A stretch of 64,000 bases of DNA. Origin: Arthrobacter sp. M2012083. GTDB taxonomy: Bacteria; Actinomycetota; Actinomycetes; Actinomycetales; Micrococcaceae. The stretch covers positions 1 to 64,000 of the forward strand of contig NZ_AKKK01000027.1 in NCBI RefSeq assembly GCF_000281065.1, given 5' to 3'. The notes beneath the pieces were generated by a model. That model saw only the letters and a program-made list of their open reading frames with translations, made no database searches and had not been told where the DNA came from. Position 1 is the stretch's first letter, and every line of letters starts with the position of its first letter. Position numbers and translations under genes: made by a program. Of the stretch, positions 17,973-26,298 are shown piece after piece.

Positions 17973-18107
17973 ATGGGCGACAAATCACCGCGCCAAACTG
18001 CGTCAAAGAAATCCAGCAAATCCATCAAGGAAAAGCGAGCGGATAAGCGGGCTTCCGAGTCCTCCGCCACCGAGGCCGCCAAGCCCTCTACCGGCAACAA
18101 GAAGTGA
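17973..18107 (+). CDS. Small Lys/Ser-rich protein, 44 residues
   Basis: This short ORF starts with ATG at 17973 behind AAGGGAG and encodes a strongly basic, hydrophilic peptide beginning MGDKSPRQTASKKSSKSIKE and ending in KPSTGNKK. No hydrophobic segment is present, so it is soluble and possibly disordered. Its stop overlaps the GTG of the next gene by four bases (GTGA), which suggests co-translation. Codon third positions are GC-rich as in real genes. The function is unknown; a nucleic-acid-binding role would be a guess from charge alone. Confidence 0.72.
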   Translation: MGDKSPRQTASKKSSKSIKEKRADKRASESSATEAAKPSTGNKK

Positions 18108-19276
18108 CCGCACCAACCGGCCAGCTGAGCATTGGTGTCCTTGCTACTTCGCTGAAACCCAATGAGCGCCGCCTGCCGATCCACCCGCAGCACTTGGAAC
18201 GCATTGCTCCGGACGTGCGCCGGCAACTTCGCTTTGAGTACGGCTACGGCGAGCGGTTCGGTGTCCCGGACAGCAAGCTTGAATCAATGGTGGGCGGGCT
18301 CGGTACACGCCAGGAGTTGATTGCCAATAACGACGTCATCCTCCTTCCCAAGCCGCAGGCCCAAGACCTGGCAGAACTCCGTGACGGCCAAACCTTGTGG
18401 GGCTGGCCGCACTGCGTCCAGGACCGGGCCATCACCCAGTTGGCCATTGACAAGAAGCTCACGCTCATCGCTTTTGAGGCCATGAACCATTGGGCGGGCG
18501 ACGGCGGCTTCGGGCTGCACGTCTTCCACAAGAACAACGAACTCGCCGGCTACTGCTCCGTGCTGCATGCACTGGCTTTGACTGGTTCCACCGGCGATTA
18601 CGGCCGCCGTCTCAGCGCCGTAGTCATCGGTTTTGGGGCCACCGCCCGCGGTGCCGTCACCGCCCTGAACGCCCACGGCGTCCACGACGTCCAGGTGCTC
18701 ACCAACCGGGGCGTCGCCGCCGTCGGGTCCCCGATCCATTCAGTGCGGATCGTGCAATTCGACCACGACAGCAAGGCGCCGTTCCTCAGTGAAGTCATCA
18801 CGGACAAGGGGCGCAAGCCGTTGGCGCCGTTCCTGGCCGCGGCGGACATCGTGGTCAATTGCACCCTGCAGGACCCGAACGCCCCGCTGACCTACCTCCG
18901 CACGGAGGACCTGGCGGAATTCCAGCCGGACAGCCTGATCGTTGACGTGTCCTGCGATGAAGGCATGGGCTTCAGCTGGGCGCGGACCACCACGTTCGAC
19001 GAGCCCATGTTCCGCGTGGGCGGGCACGTTAACTACTACGCCGTGGACCACAGCCCGTCATACCTCTGGAACTCGGCCAGCTGGGAGATCAGCGAAGCCC
19101 TGCTTCCGTTCCTGGACACCGTAGTGGCGGGACCGGAAGGCTGGGAAGCCAACGAGACCGTCTCCCGTGCCATCGAGATCCGTGAAGGTGTTATCCGCAA
19201 TCCGGACGTCCTCGAGTTCCAGGGACGCTCAGCTGAATACCCACACCTGCCAGTGGCACAGCTTCAGCCAAGATAG
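18104..19276 (+). CDS. N5-(carboxyethyl)ornithine synthase-like / alanine dehydrogenase-family oxidoreductase
   Basis: The 390-residue protein resembles the N5-(carboxyethyl)ornithine synthase branch of the AlaDH/PNT superfamily. The N-terminal SIGVLATSLKPNERRLPIHP is followed by LWGWPHCVQDRAITQLAIDK, and the Rossmann motif VIGFGATARGAVTAL lies near residue 178. Family members reductively couple pyruvate to ornithine or lysine with NADPH, but the substrate here is unproved. The start is GTG inside the stop of the small basic ORF, without a clear own ribosome binding site. A terminator follows. Confidence 0.75.
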   Translation: MTAPTGQLSIGVLATSLKPNERRLPIHPQHLERIAPDVRRQLRFEYGYGERFGVPDSKLESMVGGLGTRQELIANNDVILLPKPQAQDLAELRDGQTLWGWPHCVQDRAITQLAIDKKLTLIAFEAMNHWAGDGGFGLHVFHKNNELAGYCSVLHALALTGSTGDYGRRLSAVVIGFGATARGAVTALNAHGVHDVQVLTNRGVAAVGSPIHSVRIVQFDHDSKAPFLSEVITDKGRKPLAPFLAAADIVVNCTLQDPNAPLTYLRTEDLAEFQPDSLIVDVSCDEGMGFSWARTTTFDEPMFRVGGHVNYYAVDHSPSYLWNSASWEISEALLPFLDTVVAGPEGWEANETVSRAIEIREGVIRNPDVLEFQGRSAEYPHLPVAQLQPR

Positions 19277-19282
19277 CCCGCA

Positions 19283-19320
19283 CAGATGAAGCGCTCCCGG
19301 CTGCCGGGGCGCTTCATCTG
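19283..19320. terminator. Perfect hairpin between convergent genes
   Basis: CAGATGAAGCGC pairs with GCGCTTCATCTG, and CCGG/CCGG extends the stem. It separates the carboxyethylornithine-synthase-like gene from the convergent MFS gene and probably ends transcription on both sides. Confidence 0.85.
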
Positions 19321-19322
19321 GG

Positions 19323-20771
19323 TTAAGCCGTCTGCGGCTCCTGCACGATCCGCAGCACTCGACGCCGATCCCGCAGGTCCACTTTGATGTGCAGGGACGA
19401 CTTCCGGGCCAGTACGACGGCGACTACCGCAGCCGCGATGGCCGGCACGCCACCGGAGATCAGGACGGCCAGGTGCGGGCCGAGGTGCTCGGCAAGCCAA
19501 CCCATCATGGGGCCGCCGATTGCCTGCCCACCGATCAGCACCACGAGGTACAGGCTCATGACGCGTCCGCGGATGCTCATGTTGGAACTGGTCTGCACCA
19601 TTTGGTTAGCAGCGGTGAGGAACATGAGGCACCAGAATCCGGCGAGGACCATGGTGACGCTGAACCACACCATGGTTGGCATGAGGGAAGACACGCAGAG
19701 CATCAGGCCATACAACCCCGCGGACGTCACCACCGACCGCAACCGCAGCTGGCGACGGCGGGTGGACGCCACCGCGCCAGTCAGTGCACCGAGCGCAACC
19801 ATCGCATTGAGCAGGCCGTAGCCTCCGGCGCCGGCGTCGTACACGTGATCCGCAAACGCGGCCAGCAGTACCGGCAGGCTCATGGCGAAAACTGCCACGA
19901 AACCAGCCATTAACCATGGCCAGTAAATAGTGGGTTTGCTGAGCGCGTAGTTGAGTCCTTCGCGGAGCATTCCCTTCTTGCGAGGGGTCGGCTGGCTGAG
20001 GTGCAACTGGTCCTTGCGGAGGATCAACAGCATCGCGACAGTGGAGCAGCAGGCCACGGCGTTCGCCGCGAAGGCCCAACCGGCACCTACTGCAGTGAGC
20101 AGCACACCGGCCAAGGCGGGACCGATCAGTCCGCCGAGCTGGAACGTGGTGGAGTTAACGCTGATGGCATTCCGGAGGTATTTGGGGCCGACGAGCTCGT
20201 TGACGAACACCTGCCGGGCCGGCTGGTCCAGCACCGTCACGAAGCCCAAAAGCAGGGCGATGACGTACACATGCCACACTTCGACGCGTTGGCTCAGGGA
20301 GAGCACCGCCAACGCGGCCGCCAGCACAGCCGCCGCGGATTGGCAGATGATGAGGATCTTTCGCTTGGCAAAGCGGTCGGCAATCATGCCGCCCCACGGG
20401 CCAAGGAAAAGCGAAGGCATGAACTGCAATGCCACGGTAATTCCGACGGCTGTGACGGAACCGGACAGCTGCAGCACCATCCAGTCCTGGGCGATGCGCT
20501 GCATCCAGATCGCGATCACGGCAATGAAATGACCGATCGCGAAGATCCTGAAATTGGGGACCTTCAGGGAGATGAAGGTATGCCGCCAGGGCAGCTTTTC
20601 ACTCACGACGGCGAGTGGCTGGGTGACGGTGTCCGCGGGCTGAGGTGCGGACAGGGAATCGATGACGGGCTGGCTGACGTTTGCCGCTGAAGGCGGTGGG
20701 GGTGCCAAAAGGTAGTCCTCGGATGGAGAGTTTCGGTGGGATGCGTTTAACGCTAGGGTTGCGAGCAGCAA
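19323..20771 (-). CDS. MFS exporter (EntS/DHA3-like)
   Basis: The protein has about 480 residues and about 12 helices. Landmarks are FRIFAIGHFIAVIAIWMQRI, the motif-A loop GGMIADRFAKRKILI and LDQPARQVFVNELVG. These are typical of the EntS/DHA3 branch, which exports siderophores, drugs or other small molecules. The 5' end is uncertain: the longest frame begins at TTG 20771, and the first 55 residues are Pro/Ser-rich and unconserved, so the true start may lie up to about 60 codons further in. It is divergent from a LysR regulator with a LysR-type box between them. Confidence 0.82.
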   Translation of the reverse strand: MLLATLALNASHRNSPSEDYLLAPPPPSAANVSQPVIDSLSAPQPADTVTQPLAVVSEKLPWRHTFISLKVPNFRIFAIGHFIAVIAIWMQRIAQDWMVLQLSGSVTAVGITVALQFMPSLFLGPWGGMIADRFAKRKILIICQSAAAVLAAALAVLSLSQRVEVWHVYVIALLLGFVTVLDQPARQVFVNELVGPKYLRNAISVNSTTFQLGGLIGPALAGVLLTAVGAGWAFAANAVACCSTVAMLLILRKDQLHLSQPTPRKKGMLREGLNYALSKPTIYWPWLMAGFVAVFAMSLPVLLAAFADHVYDAGAGGYGLLNAMVALGALTGAVASTRRRQLRLRSVVTSAGLYGLMLCVSSLMPTMVWFSVTMVLAGFWCLMFLTAANQMVQTSSNMSIRGRVMSLYLVVLIGGQAIGGPMMGWLAEHLGPHLAVLISGGVPAIAAAVVAVVLARKSSLHIKVDLRDRRRVLRIVQEPQTA

Positions 20772-20801
20772 TTATGGAAGCGTATTGCGCCTATAACTAG
20801 C

Positions 20802-20816
20802 ATTGCGGAACGCAAT
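20802..20816. promoter_or_regulatory. Candidate LysR-type operator (T-N11-A)
   Basis: ATTGCGGAACGCAAT is a perfect six-base palindrome around GAA and contains the T-N11-A layout of LysR-family sites. A partial copy (ATTGCG) lies 20 bases to the left. It sits in the divergent region between the MFS exporter and the LysR gene. Confidence 0.7.
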
Positions 20817-20875
20817 GACCGTGCTGCGAGGGCGCAGTACTCCGGCCCGGCGCTGACCTGCGCTTTAGGAGTTCC

Positions 20876-21730
20876 GTGTTCGAACCTGTCCAGCTCCGTT
20901 CCTTTTTGGCCGTCGCAGAAACACTGAGTTTCACCAAAGCGGCGGAGCGCCTTGGGCTGGCTCAGCCCACTGTCAGCCAGCACGTCCGCAAGCTGGAAGC
21001 CGCCGCCAAACGGGTGCTGGTTGCCCGCGATACGCGCGAGGTCCGGCTCACCGACAACGGCGATGCGATGGCCGGTTTTGCCCGCAGCATCCTGGCCGCC
21101 CACGATTCCGCTGCCCGGTATTTTTCCGGCTCGGCCATGCGCGGGCGACTCCGTTTTGGCACCGCAGACGACCTCGCCATCACGGGTCTCCCCCGGATTC
21201 TCCGCGAGTTCCGGCAGTTGTACCCGCAGATCAACCTGGAGCTCACTGTCAGCCAAAGCGACCAGCTCTACAAGCGACTCAATGCCGGCCAGCTGGATTT
21301 GGTGTTCGTGAAATGGGTGGCCGGGGCAAAGGAAGGCACGGTGGTCCGGCACGACAACTTTGCCTGGGTCGGCGTGGAACAGACGGTGCTGGAACCCGGG
21401 GCACCCGTCCCCCTCATCGCCTACCCAGCGCCAAGCCTGAGCCGAAAACTGGCCATCGACGCCTTGGAAGCCGAAGGCCGGACCTGGCGGATCACGTGCA
21501 GCACCAAGCAAATCAGTGGAGTGCTTGCGGCCGTGCGAGCTGGCATTGGAGTTGCCGTGATGCCGGCTTCGCTGGTGCCCGAGGACCTGAAGGTCATTAC
21601 GCAGCGGTTCGGGCTGCCGCCTGTAGGTGACGTCGACTTCACCCTGATCCGGAATCCCCTGGCAAACGCCGAGGTCATCGATGCCCTCACGCAGGCCATC
21701 ATGGGCAGGACGCTGAGCAAGTCTACCTAG
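20876..21730 (+). CDS. LysR-family transcriptional regulator
   Basis: The 284-residue protein has an N-terminal winged HTH (LRSFLAVAETLSFTKAAERL, then GLAQPTVSQHVRKLEAAAKR) and a LysR substrate domain (DDLAITGLPRILREFRQLYP; GIGVAVMPASLVPEDL). The start is GTG at 20876 behind AGGAG. It is divergent from the MFS exporter and likely controls it and itself through the palindrome between them. Confidence 0.93.
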   Translation: MFEPVQLRSFLAVAETLSFTKAAERLGLAQPTVSQHVRKLEAAAKRVLVARDTREVRLTDNGDAMAGFARSILAAHDSAARYFSGSAMRGRLRFGTADDLAITGLPRILREFRQLYPQINLELTVSQSDQLYKRLNAGQLDLVFVKWVAGAKEGTVVRHDNFAWVGVEQTVLEPGAPVPLIAYPAPSLSRKLAIDALEAEGRTWRITCSTKQISGVLAAVRAGIGVAVMPASLVPEDLKVITQRFGLPPVGDVDFTLIRNPLANAEVIDALTQAIMGRTLSKST

Positions 21731-21796
21731 TGTGCGTAGGAGGCTCACCGAATGATTCACAAGAGGGGTGCCAGGAGTTCACCAGGCGATACGCCC

Positions 21797-21831
21797 TTAC
21801 TGGGTAAGCGCATTCCCGGTATCCTTGGAGG
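21797..21831 (+). promoter_or_regulatory. Candidate leaderless promoter of the first sugar-isomerase gene
   Basis: TTACTG (21797-21802) and TATCCT (21820-21825) are 17 bases apart, and TATCCT ends six bases before the ATG at 21832. A GGAGG directly touches the ATG, too close to work as a normal ribosome binding site, so leaderless initiation is the better reading. Confidence 0.55.
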
Positions 21832-22605
21832 ATGATCGACCTCACTACTCTGGCTGACCTCACGCCCGGCATCTGTTCCGTCACCCTTCGCACGCACGGG
21901 ATCGACGAGGTGGTCCGGATTTCCTCGAACGCAGGTCTGGCCGGGATCGAGTGGGGCACCGACGTGCACATCAGCGATTCCGAGGCAGCGGCGCACGCCA
22001 AGGAAGCCACGATGGCGGCCGGACTCAGCGTCCTCTCGCTCGGCTCGTACTACCGCTGCGGCGCGTTCGAGGACTTTGGCCGCGAGTTGGACCTTGCCAC
22101 AGCTCTGGGCGCTCCGAGGATCCGGGTGTGGGCTGGGGAACTTGGCTCCGCCGAGGCCACCGAGGACCAGTGGGATGCGGTGGTCAAAGACGCCCGGCGA
22201 ATTGCCGATTTGGCGGCCGACCGCGGCATCGCCATCGCATTCGAGTACCACGGCAACACCCTTACCGACTCCCCCGCCACCACCCTCGACTTACTGAACC
22301 GGGTGAATCACCCCAACGTCGGCACCTACTGGCAGCCCGCCGTCGGGCTTTCGGACAAGCAGGCGCTTGAGTCGCTCCACGAAGTCTTGCCGCACCTGGT
22401 TGGCGTGCACTGTTTCTCATGGGGACCCGAAGGCGAGCGCCTTCCACTACGGAACCGAAAGCTGCTGTGGCAGACCGTCACGGATGTCTTGCGGGGCAAC
22501 GGCAAGGATATGGACATCATGCTGGAATTCGTTGAGGATGACCTGCCGGAAAACGTCCTCAACGACGCCGCTTTCCTGCACACGATCACACTGGGCGAGG
22601 ACTAG
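21832..22605 (+). CDS. Sugar phosphate isomerase/epimerase family protein (TIM barrel)
   Basis: The 257-residue protein fits the xylose-isomerase-like TIM-barrel (AP endonuclease 2) family. Metal-site elements are visible: GLAGIEWGTDVHISDSE, GIAIAFEYHGNTLTDSPATT and LVGVHCFSWGPEGERLPLR, ending with IMLEFVEDD. Such enzymes isomerise or epimerise sugars, keto-sugars or polyols. It converges on the LacI gene that likely controls the adjacent Gfo/Idh-DUF993 operon, so it may act in the same pathway. Confidence 0.82.
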   Translation: MIDLTTLADLTPGICSVTLRTHGIDEVVRISSNAGLAGIEWGTDVHISDSEAAAHAKEATMAAGLSVLSLGSYYRCGAFEDFGRELDLATALGAPRIRVWAGELGSAEATEDQWDAVVKDARRIADLAADRGIAIAFEYHGNTLTDSPATTLDLLNRVNHPNVGTYWQPAVGLSDKQALESLHEVLPHLVGVHCFSWGPEGERLPLRNRKLLWQTVTDVLRGNGKDMDIMLEFVEDDLPENVLNDAAFLHTITLGED

Positions 22606-22679
22606 CGCCGGCTACTCAGTCCAGCCCATCCGCTGAAAACAGAGCCGTTGCGCCTTAACGGTTATGCCTTCTGACTTGG

Positions 22680-23717
22680 TCAGGCTTGCACTTCCACCGG
22701 AGTTTCCGTGCTGCGGCGGAGTTTCACCGCGCCGCTGACCGGCGCGGTGTCAGGGTCGCCGGCGGCCAGGCGGCCGATGTCCTCCAGCGGCAGGTGCACC
22801 GTGGACAAAGCCGGGCGGAAGTCTCTCAGCGTTTCGATGTCGTCAAAACCCGCGATGGTCGCATCCCGGGGAATCCATACGCCTTCGGGTCGGAGCGCAG
22901 CGGTGACGCCGATGGCCATGACATCGTTAACGGCGAAGATGCAGAGCCGTTCCTTGGAGGCTTTGATCCGCTCGGCGAGTGCGGGCCCGGCGTCATATCC
23001 TCCGGCACGATTGAAGCCGGTGCGGATAATCCCTGCTGCAGGTCTTCCAGCGTCTGCGAGGCCCCGTTGGAAACCGCGGACGCGGTCGTCGGAGGTGTAC
23101 AGCCCTTCGGGACCCGCCACGATCAGGAATTCACCTTCATGCGTAGCGGCCAATTCCGCAGCAAGGTCGGCAGCAAGCTCTTCATTGGGTACTTCAACCA
23201 CGTGGTAGCCCTCAGTAGTGGAGGCGCCGACCACCGGGTGGCCAACAACCCCCACGTGTCCGCCATTGCGGCAGTAGCGGTCCAATTCGGCGGCCAGTTC
23301 GATGTTGCCTTGCTTGTCCTCGGCGCGCACGGATCGCGAACCGGCGATCACGATGGAGTCGGCGCGTCGGGCGGCGAACGCGGCCACTGCCTCTTTTTCG
23401 TCCTGCGCGGCGCCGGACGTACTGGCCAGCAACACCATTCGGTTTTGCTGGCGGGCTGCTTCCTGGACCCCGCGGGCGATGGCAGAGAAGTAGGGGTCGG
23501 CGATGTCATGAACAATGAGGCCGATCAATCCTGAGCTCGACTTCGCCAGCGCCTGCGCCTGCGCGTTCGGGACGTAGCCGAGCTTGTCGGCAGCTTCGCG
23601 GACGCGCTCCGCGATATCCTCAGCTGGTTTACGGGACGAGCCGTTCAAGACCCGGGATGCCGTGGCAAGGGAGACCCCGGCTAGTCGGGCAACTTCACTC
23701 AGTGTGCTGGCGGCCAC
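22680..23717 (-). CDS. LacI-family transcriptional repressor of the Gfo/Idh-DUF993 cassette
   Basis: The 345-residue regulator starts with the LacI HTH (TLSEVARLAGVSLATASRVL, NGSSRKPAEDIAERVREAAD) and a periplasmic-binding-like effector domain (IGLIVHDIADPYFSAIARGV; DATIAGFDDIETLRDFRPAL). I set the start at GTG 23717, which follows AAGGAGG; the long frame from 23930 includes the operator region. It is divergent from the Gfo/Idh operon, and two LacI-type palindromes lie between them. Confidence 0.93.
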   Translation of the reverse strand: MAASTLSEVARLAGVSLATASRVLNGSSRKPAEDIAERVREAADKLGYVPNAQAQALAKSSSGLIGLIVHDIADPYFSAIARGVQEAARQQNRMVLLASTSGAAQDEKEAVAAFAARRADSIVIAGSRSVRAEDKQGNIELAAELDRYCRNGGHVGVVGHPVVGASTTEGYHVVEVPNEELAADLAAELAATHEGEFLIVAGPEGLYTSDDRVRGFQRGLADAGRPAAGIIRTGFNRAGGYDAGPALAERIKASKERLCIFAVNDVMAIGVTAALRPEGVWIPRDATIAGFDDIETLRDFRPALSTVHLPLEDIGRLAAGDPDTAPVSGAVKLRRSTETPVEVQA

Positions 23718-23784
23718 GGGGCCCTCCTTTTCTGCGAGCGTCGGGACTGGCGCTAGGAAAATTATGGCAGGCCTCCACCATTTT

Positions 23785-23801
23785 TGGGAAAGCGCTTGCC
23801 A
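23785..23801. promoter_or_regulatory. LacI-type operator 1
   Basis: TGGGAAAGCGCTTGCCA is a near-palindrome centred on the GCGC core (CG step) typical of LacI/GalR sites. It lies 68 bases from the repressor start and is paired with a second site 51 bases further on. Confidence 0.8.
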
Positions 23802-23835
23802 ACCCGGCGCGTCATGGTGCATGATCGATTGCAGC

Positions 23836-23851
23836 GGGAATGCGCTTTCCC
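23836..23851. promoter_or_regulatory. LacI-type operator 2
   Basis: GGGAATGCGCTTTCCC is a near-perfect palindrome with the same half-site (GGGAAnGCGC) as operator 1. It lies 64 bases before the Gfo/Idh start. Two such sites allow repression of both divergent promoters. Confidence 0.82.
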
Positions 23852-23914
23852 ACATACGTAACTGCAAGCACCGGCATCCGAAGAGCGACCGGCACACAAG
23901 GCACTGGAGAAAAC

Positions 23915-25084
23915 ATGGGCTACGAAACAAAGACGATCCGCATCGCCATGAACGGCATCACCGGCCGCATGGGCTACCGCCAGCACCTGCTGCGGTCCAT
24001 CCTCCCCATCCGCGACGCCGGCGGCTTCACGCTGGAAGACGGCACCAAGGTGCAGGTTGAGCCGATCCTGGTTGGACGCAACGAAGCCAAGATCCGCGAA
24101 CTCGCCGAGCTCCACAAGGTCTCCGAATGGACCACGGACCTGGACGCCGTCATCGCCGATCCCACCGTTGACATCATCTTTGACGCCTCCATGACCAGCC
24201 TCCGCGCCGCTACCCTGAAGAAGGCAATGCGCGCCGGCAAGCACATCTTCACCGAGAAGCCCACGGCCGAGACCCTCGAAGAAGCCATCGAGCTGGCACA
24301 GATCGGCAAGGAAGCCGGCGTCACCGCAGGCGTTGTGCACGACAAGCTGTACCTCCCCGGCCTGGTCAAGCTCCGCCGCCTGGTGGACGAAGGCTTCTTC
24401 GGCCGCATCCTTTCCATCCGTGGCGAATTCGGCTACTGGGTTTTCGAAGGCGATGTCCAGGCTGCACAGCGCCCGTCCTGGAACTACCGCAAGGAAGACG
24501 GCGGCGGAATGACCACGGACATGTTCTGCCACTGGAACTACGTTCTTGAAGGCATCATCGGCAAGGTCAAGAGCGTCAACGCCAAGACCGCCACACACAT
24601 CCCCGCCCGCTGGGACGAGGCCGGCAAGGAATACACGGCCACCGCTGACGACGCCTCCTACGGCATCTTCGAGCTCGAAACCCCGGGCGGCGACGACGTC
24701 ATCGGACAGATCAACTCCTCGTGGGCCGTCCGCGTCTACCGCGACGAACTGGTGGAGTTCCAGATCGACGGCACGCACGGTTCCGCCGTCGCCGGTTTGA
24801 ACAAGTGCGTTGCGCAACAGCGCGCCCACACCCCCAAGCCCGTCTGGAACCCGGACCTGCCCGTCACCGAATCGTTCCGCAGCCAGTGGCAGGAAGTTCC
24901 CGCCAACGCTGAACTGGACAACGGCTTCAAGCTGCAGTGGGAAGAATTCCTCCGCGACGTCGTCGCCGGCCGCGAGCACCGCTTCGGCCTGCTCTCCGCA
25001 GCCCGAGGCGTGCAGCTGGCCGAACTGGGCCTGCAGTCCTCGGCTGAGCGCCGCACCATCGACATCCCGGAGATTACCCTCTAA
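23915..25084 (+). CDS. Gfo/Idh/MocA-family oxidoreductase
   Basis: The 389-residue enzyme has an N-terminal NAD(P)-binding half (RIAMNGITGRMGYRQHLL) and the EKP motif of the family (HIFTEKPTAETLEEAIELAQ), followed by a C-terminal sheet domain with GGGMTTDMFCHWNYVLEGII. Members oxidise or reduce a sugar or polyol hydroxyl, often at C3. The start is set by GGAG before ATG 23915. Its stop overlaps the DUF993 start by one base (TAATG). The substrate is unknown. Confidence 0.9.
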   Translation: MGYETKTIRIAMNGITGRMGYRQHLLRSILPIRDAGGFTLEDGTKVQVEPILVGRNEAKIRELAELHKVSEWTTDLDAVIADPTVDIIFDASMTSLRAATLKKAMRAGKHIFTEKPTAETLEEAIELAQIGKEAGVTAGVVHDKLYLPGLVKLRRLVDEGFFGRILSIRGEFGYWVFEGDVQAAQRPSWNYRKEDGGGMTTDMFCHWNYVLEGIIGKVKSVNAKTATHIPARWDEAGKEYTATADDASYGIFELETPGGDDVIGQINSSWAVRVYRDELVEFQIDGTHGSAVAGLNKCVAQQRAHTPKPVWNPDLPVTESFRSQWQEVPANAELDNGFKLQWEEFLRDVVAGREHRFGLLSAARGVQLAELGLQSSAERRTIDIPEITL

Positions 25085-26298
25085 TGACGTCCCTTATCCT
25101 TCCCACCAACGACGGCGGCACCCGCGAGTACCGCCTTCAGGCCGCCACATCGTGGGCCAAGCCGACCGCTCCTTTGACGGCCCGCCGCGCCTACGCAGCA
25201 GCCCACGTCATCCCCGAGGTCGCAGCGGACAACACTCCCGGCGCACCGGCGCAGCTCGACTGGGACGCCACGTTGGCCTATCGGCACGAGCTGTGGTCTT
25301 ACGGCCTGGGCGTTGCAGATGCCATGGACACCGCGCAGCGCGGCATGGGCTTGGACTGGGCAGCCACCCAGCAGCTCATCAAGCGCACCGGCGCCGAGGC
25401 AGCGTCAGTTGTTGCTGCAGATAACGCCGCCATCACCGGCAAATCCGTCCGCGACCTCGTTTCCTGTGGTGCCGGAACCGACCAGCTGGACATCGCCGCC
25501 CTTCCGGACGGCGCTGCCGGTATCCAGTCCGTCATCGATGCTTACCGTGAGCAGATCGCCGTCGTCAGTGAGGCCGGCCCCAAGGTCATCCTCATGGCGT
25601 CCCGCGCCTTGGCCAAGGTCGCCAATGGCGCGGACGACTACCTGCACGTCTACTCGACGCTCCTGCAAGAAGTGGATCAGCCCGTCATCCTGCACTGGCT
25701 CGGCACCATGTTCGACCCCGCGCTGGCCGGCTACTGGGGCTCCGACGACGTCTCTGTGGCCACCGATACGTTCCTCAGCTTGATCCGCGAGCACTCGGAC
25801 AAGGTTGACGGCGTGAAGGTTTCGCTGCTGGATGCTTCCCACGAGGTCGCCCTGCGCGCTGCACTTCCGGAAGGCGTCCGCCTCTACACCGGCGACGACT
25901 TCAACTACCCGGAACTGATCGACGGCGACCAGACGCACCACTCGGACGCCCTGCTGGGCATCTTCGCTGCCATCTACCCGGCCGCTTCGGTTGCCTTGCA
26001 AAAGTACGACGCCGGTCAGGGCGCCGAAGGGCGCGCGATCCTGGACTCCACCGGTGAGCTCGGAAAGCACATCTTCAGCGCACCCACGTTCTACTACAAG
26101 ACAGGTATCGCGTTCATGTCCTGGCTCAACGGCAAACAGCCCGGTTTCCAGATGGTGGGCGGCCTGCACTCCGGTCGTTCCGTCCTGCATCTGGCCAAGA
26201 CCTTCGAACTGGCCGACCAAGCCGGCCTGTTGAAGGATCCGTCGCTGGCCGCCTTCCGAATGTCTGACTTCCTGCGGATCAACGGGGTGGGCGCATGA
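25084..26298 (+). CDS. DUF993 / dihydrodipicolinate synthase-like TIM-barrel protein
   Basis: The 404-residue protein matches DUF993, a group distantly related to the dihydrodipicolinate synthase/aldolase TIM barrels. Visible landmarks are GLDWAATQQLIKRTGAEAAS, QPVILHWLGTMFDPALAGYW, DGVKVSLLDASHEVALRAAL and GDDFNYPELIDGD. The lysine in DGVKVSLLD is at a place where a Schiff-base lysine could sit, but this needs alignment. It is coupled by one- and four-base overlaps to the genes before and after. A retro-aldol or dehydratase step on an oxidised sugar is an inference from context. Confidence 0.85.
   Translation: MTSLILPTNDGGTREYRLQAATSWAKPTAPLTARRAYAAAHVIPEVAADNTPGAPAQLDWDATLAYRHELWSYGLGVADAMDTAQRGMGLDWAATQQLIKRTGAEAASVVAADNAAITGKSVRDLVSCGAGTDQLDIAALPDGAAGIQSVIDAYREQIAVVSEAGPKVILMASRALAKVANGADDYLHVYSTLLQEVDQPVILHWLGTMFDPALAGYWGSDDVSVATDTFLSLIREHSDKVDGVKVSLLDASHEVALRAALPEGVRLYTGDDFNYPELIDGDQTHHSDALLGIFAAIYPAASVALQKYDAGQGAEGRAILDSTGELGKHIFSAPTFYYKTGIAFMSWLNGKQPGFQMVGGLHSGRSVLHLAKTFELADQAGLLKDPSLAAFRMSDFLRINGVGA

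Noticed and set aside
23762..24979. 405-residue minus-strand frame opposite Gfo/Idh
   Set aside because: Antisense to the conserved oxidoreductase and without motif support.
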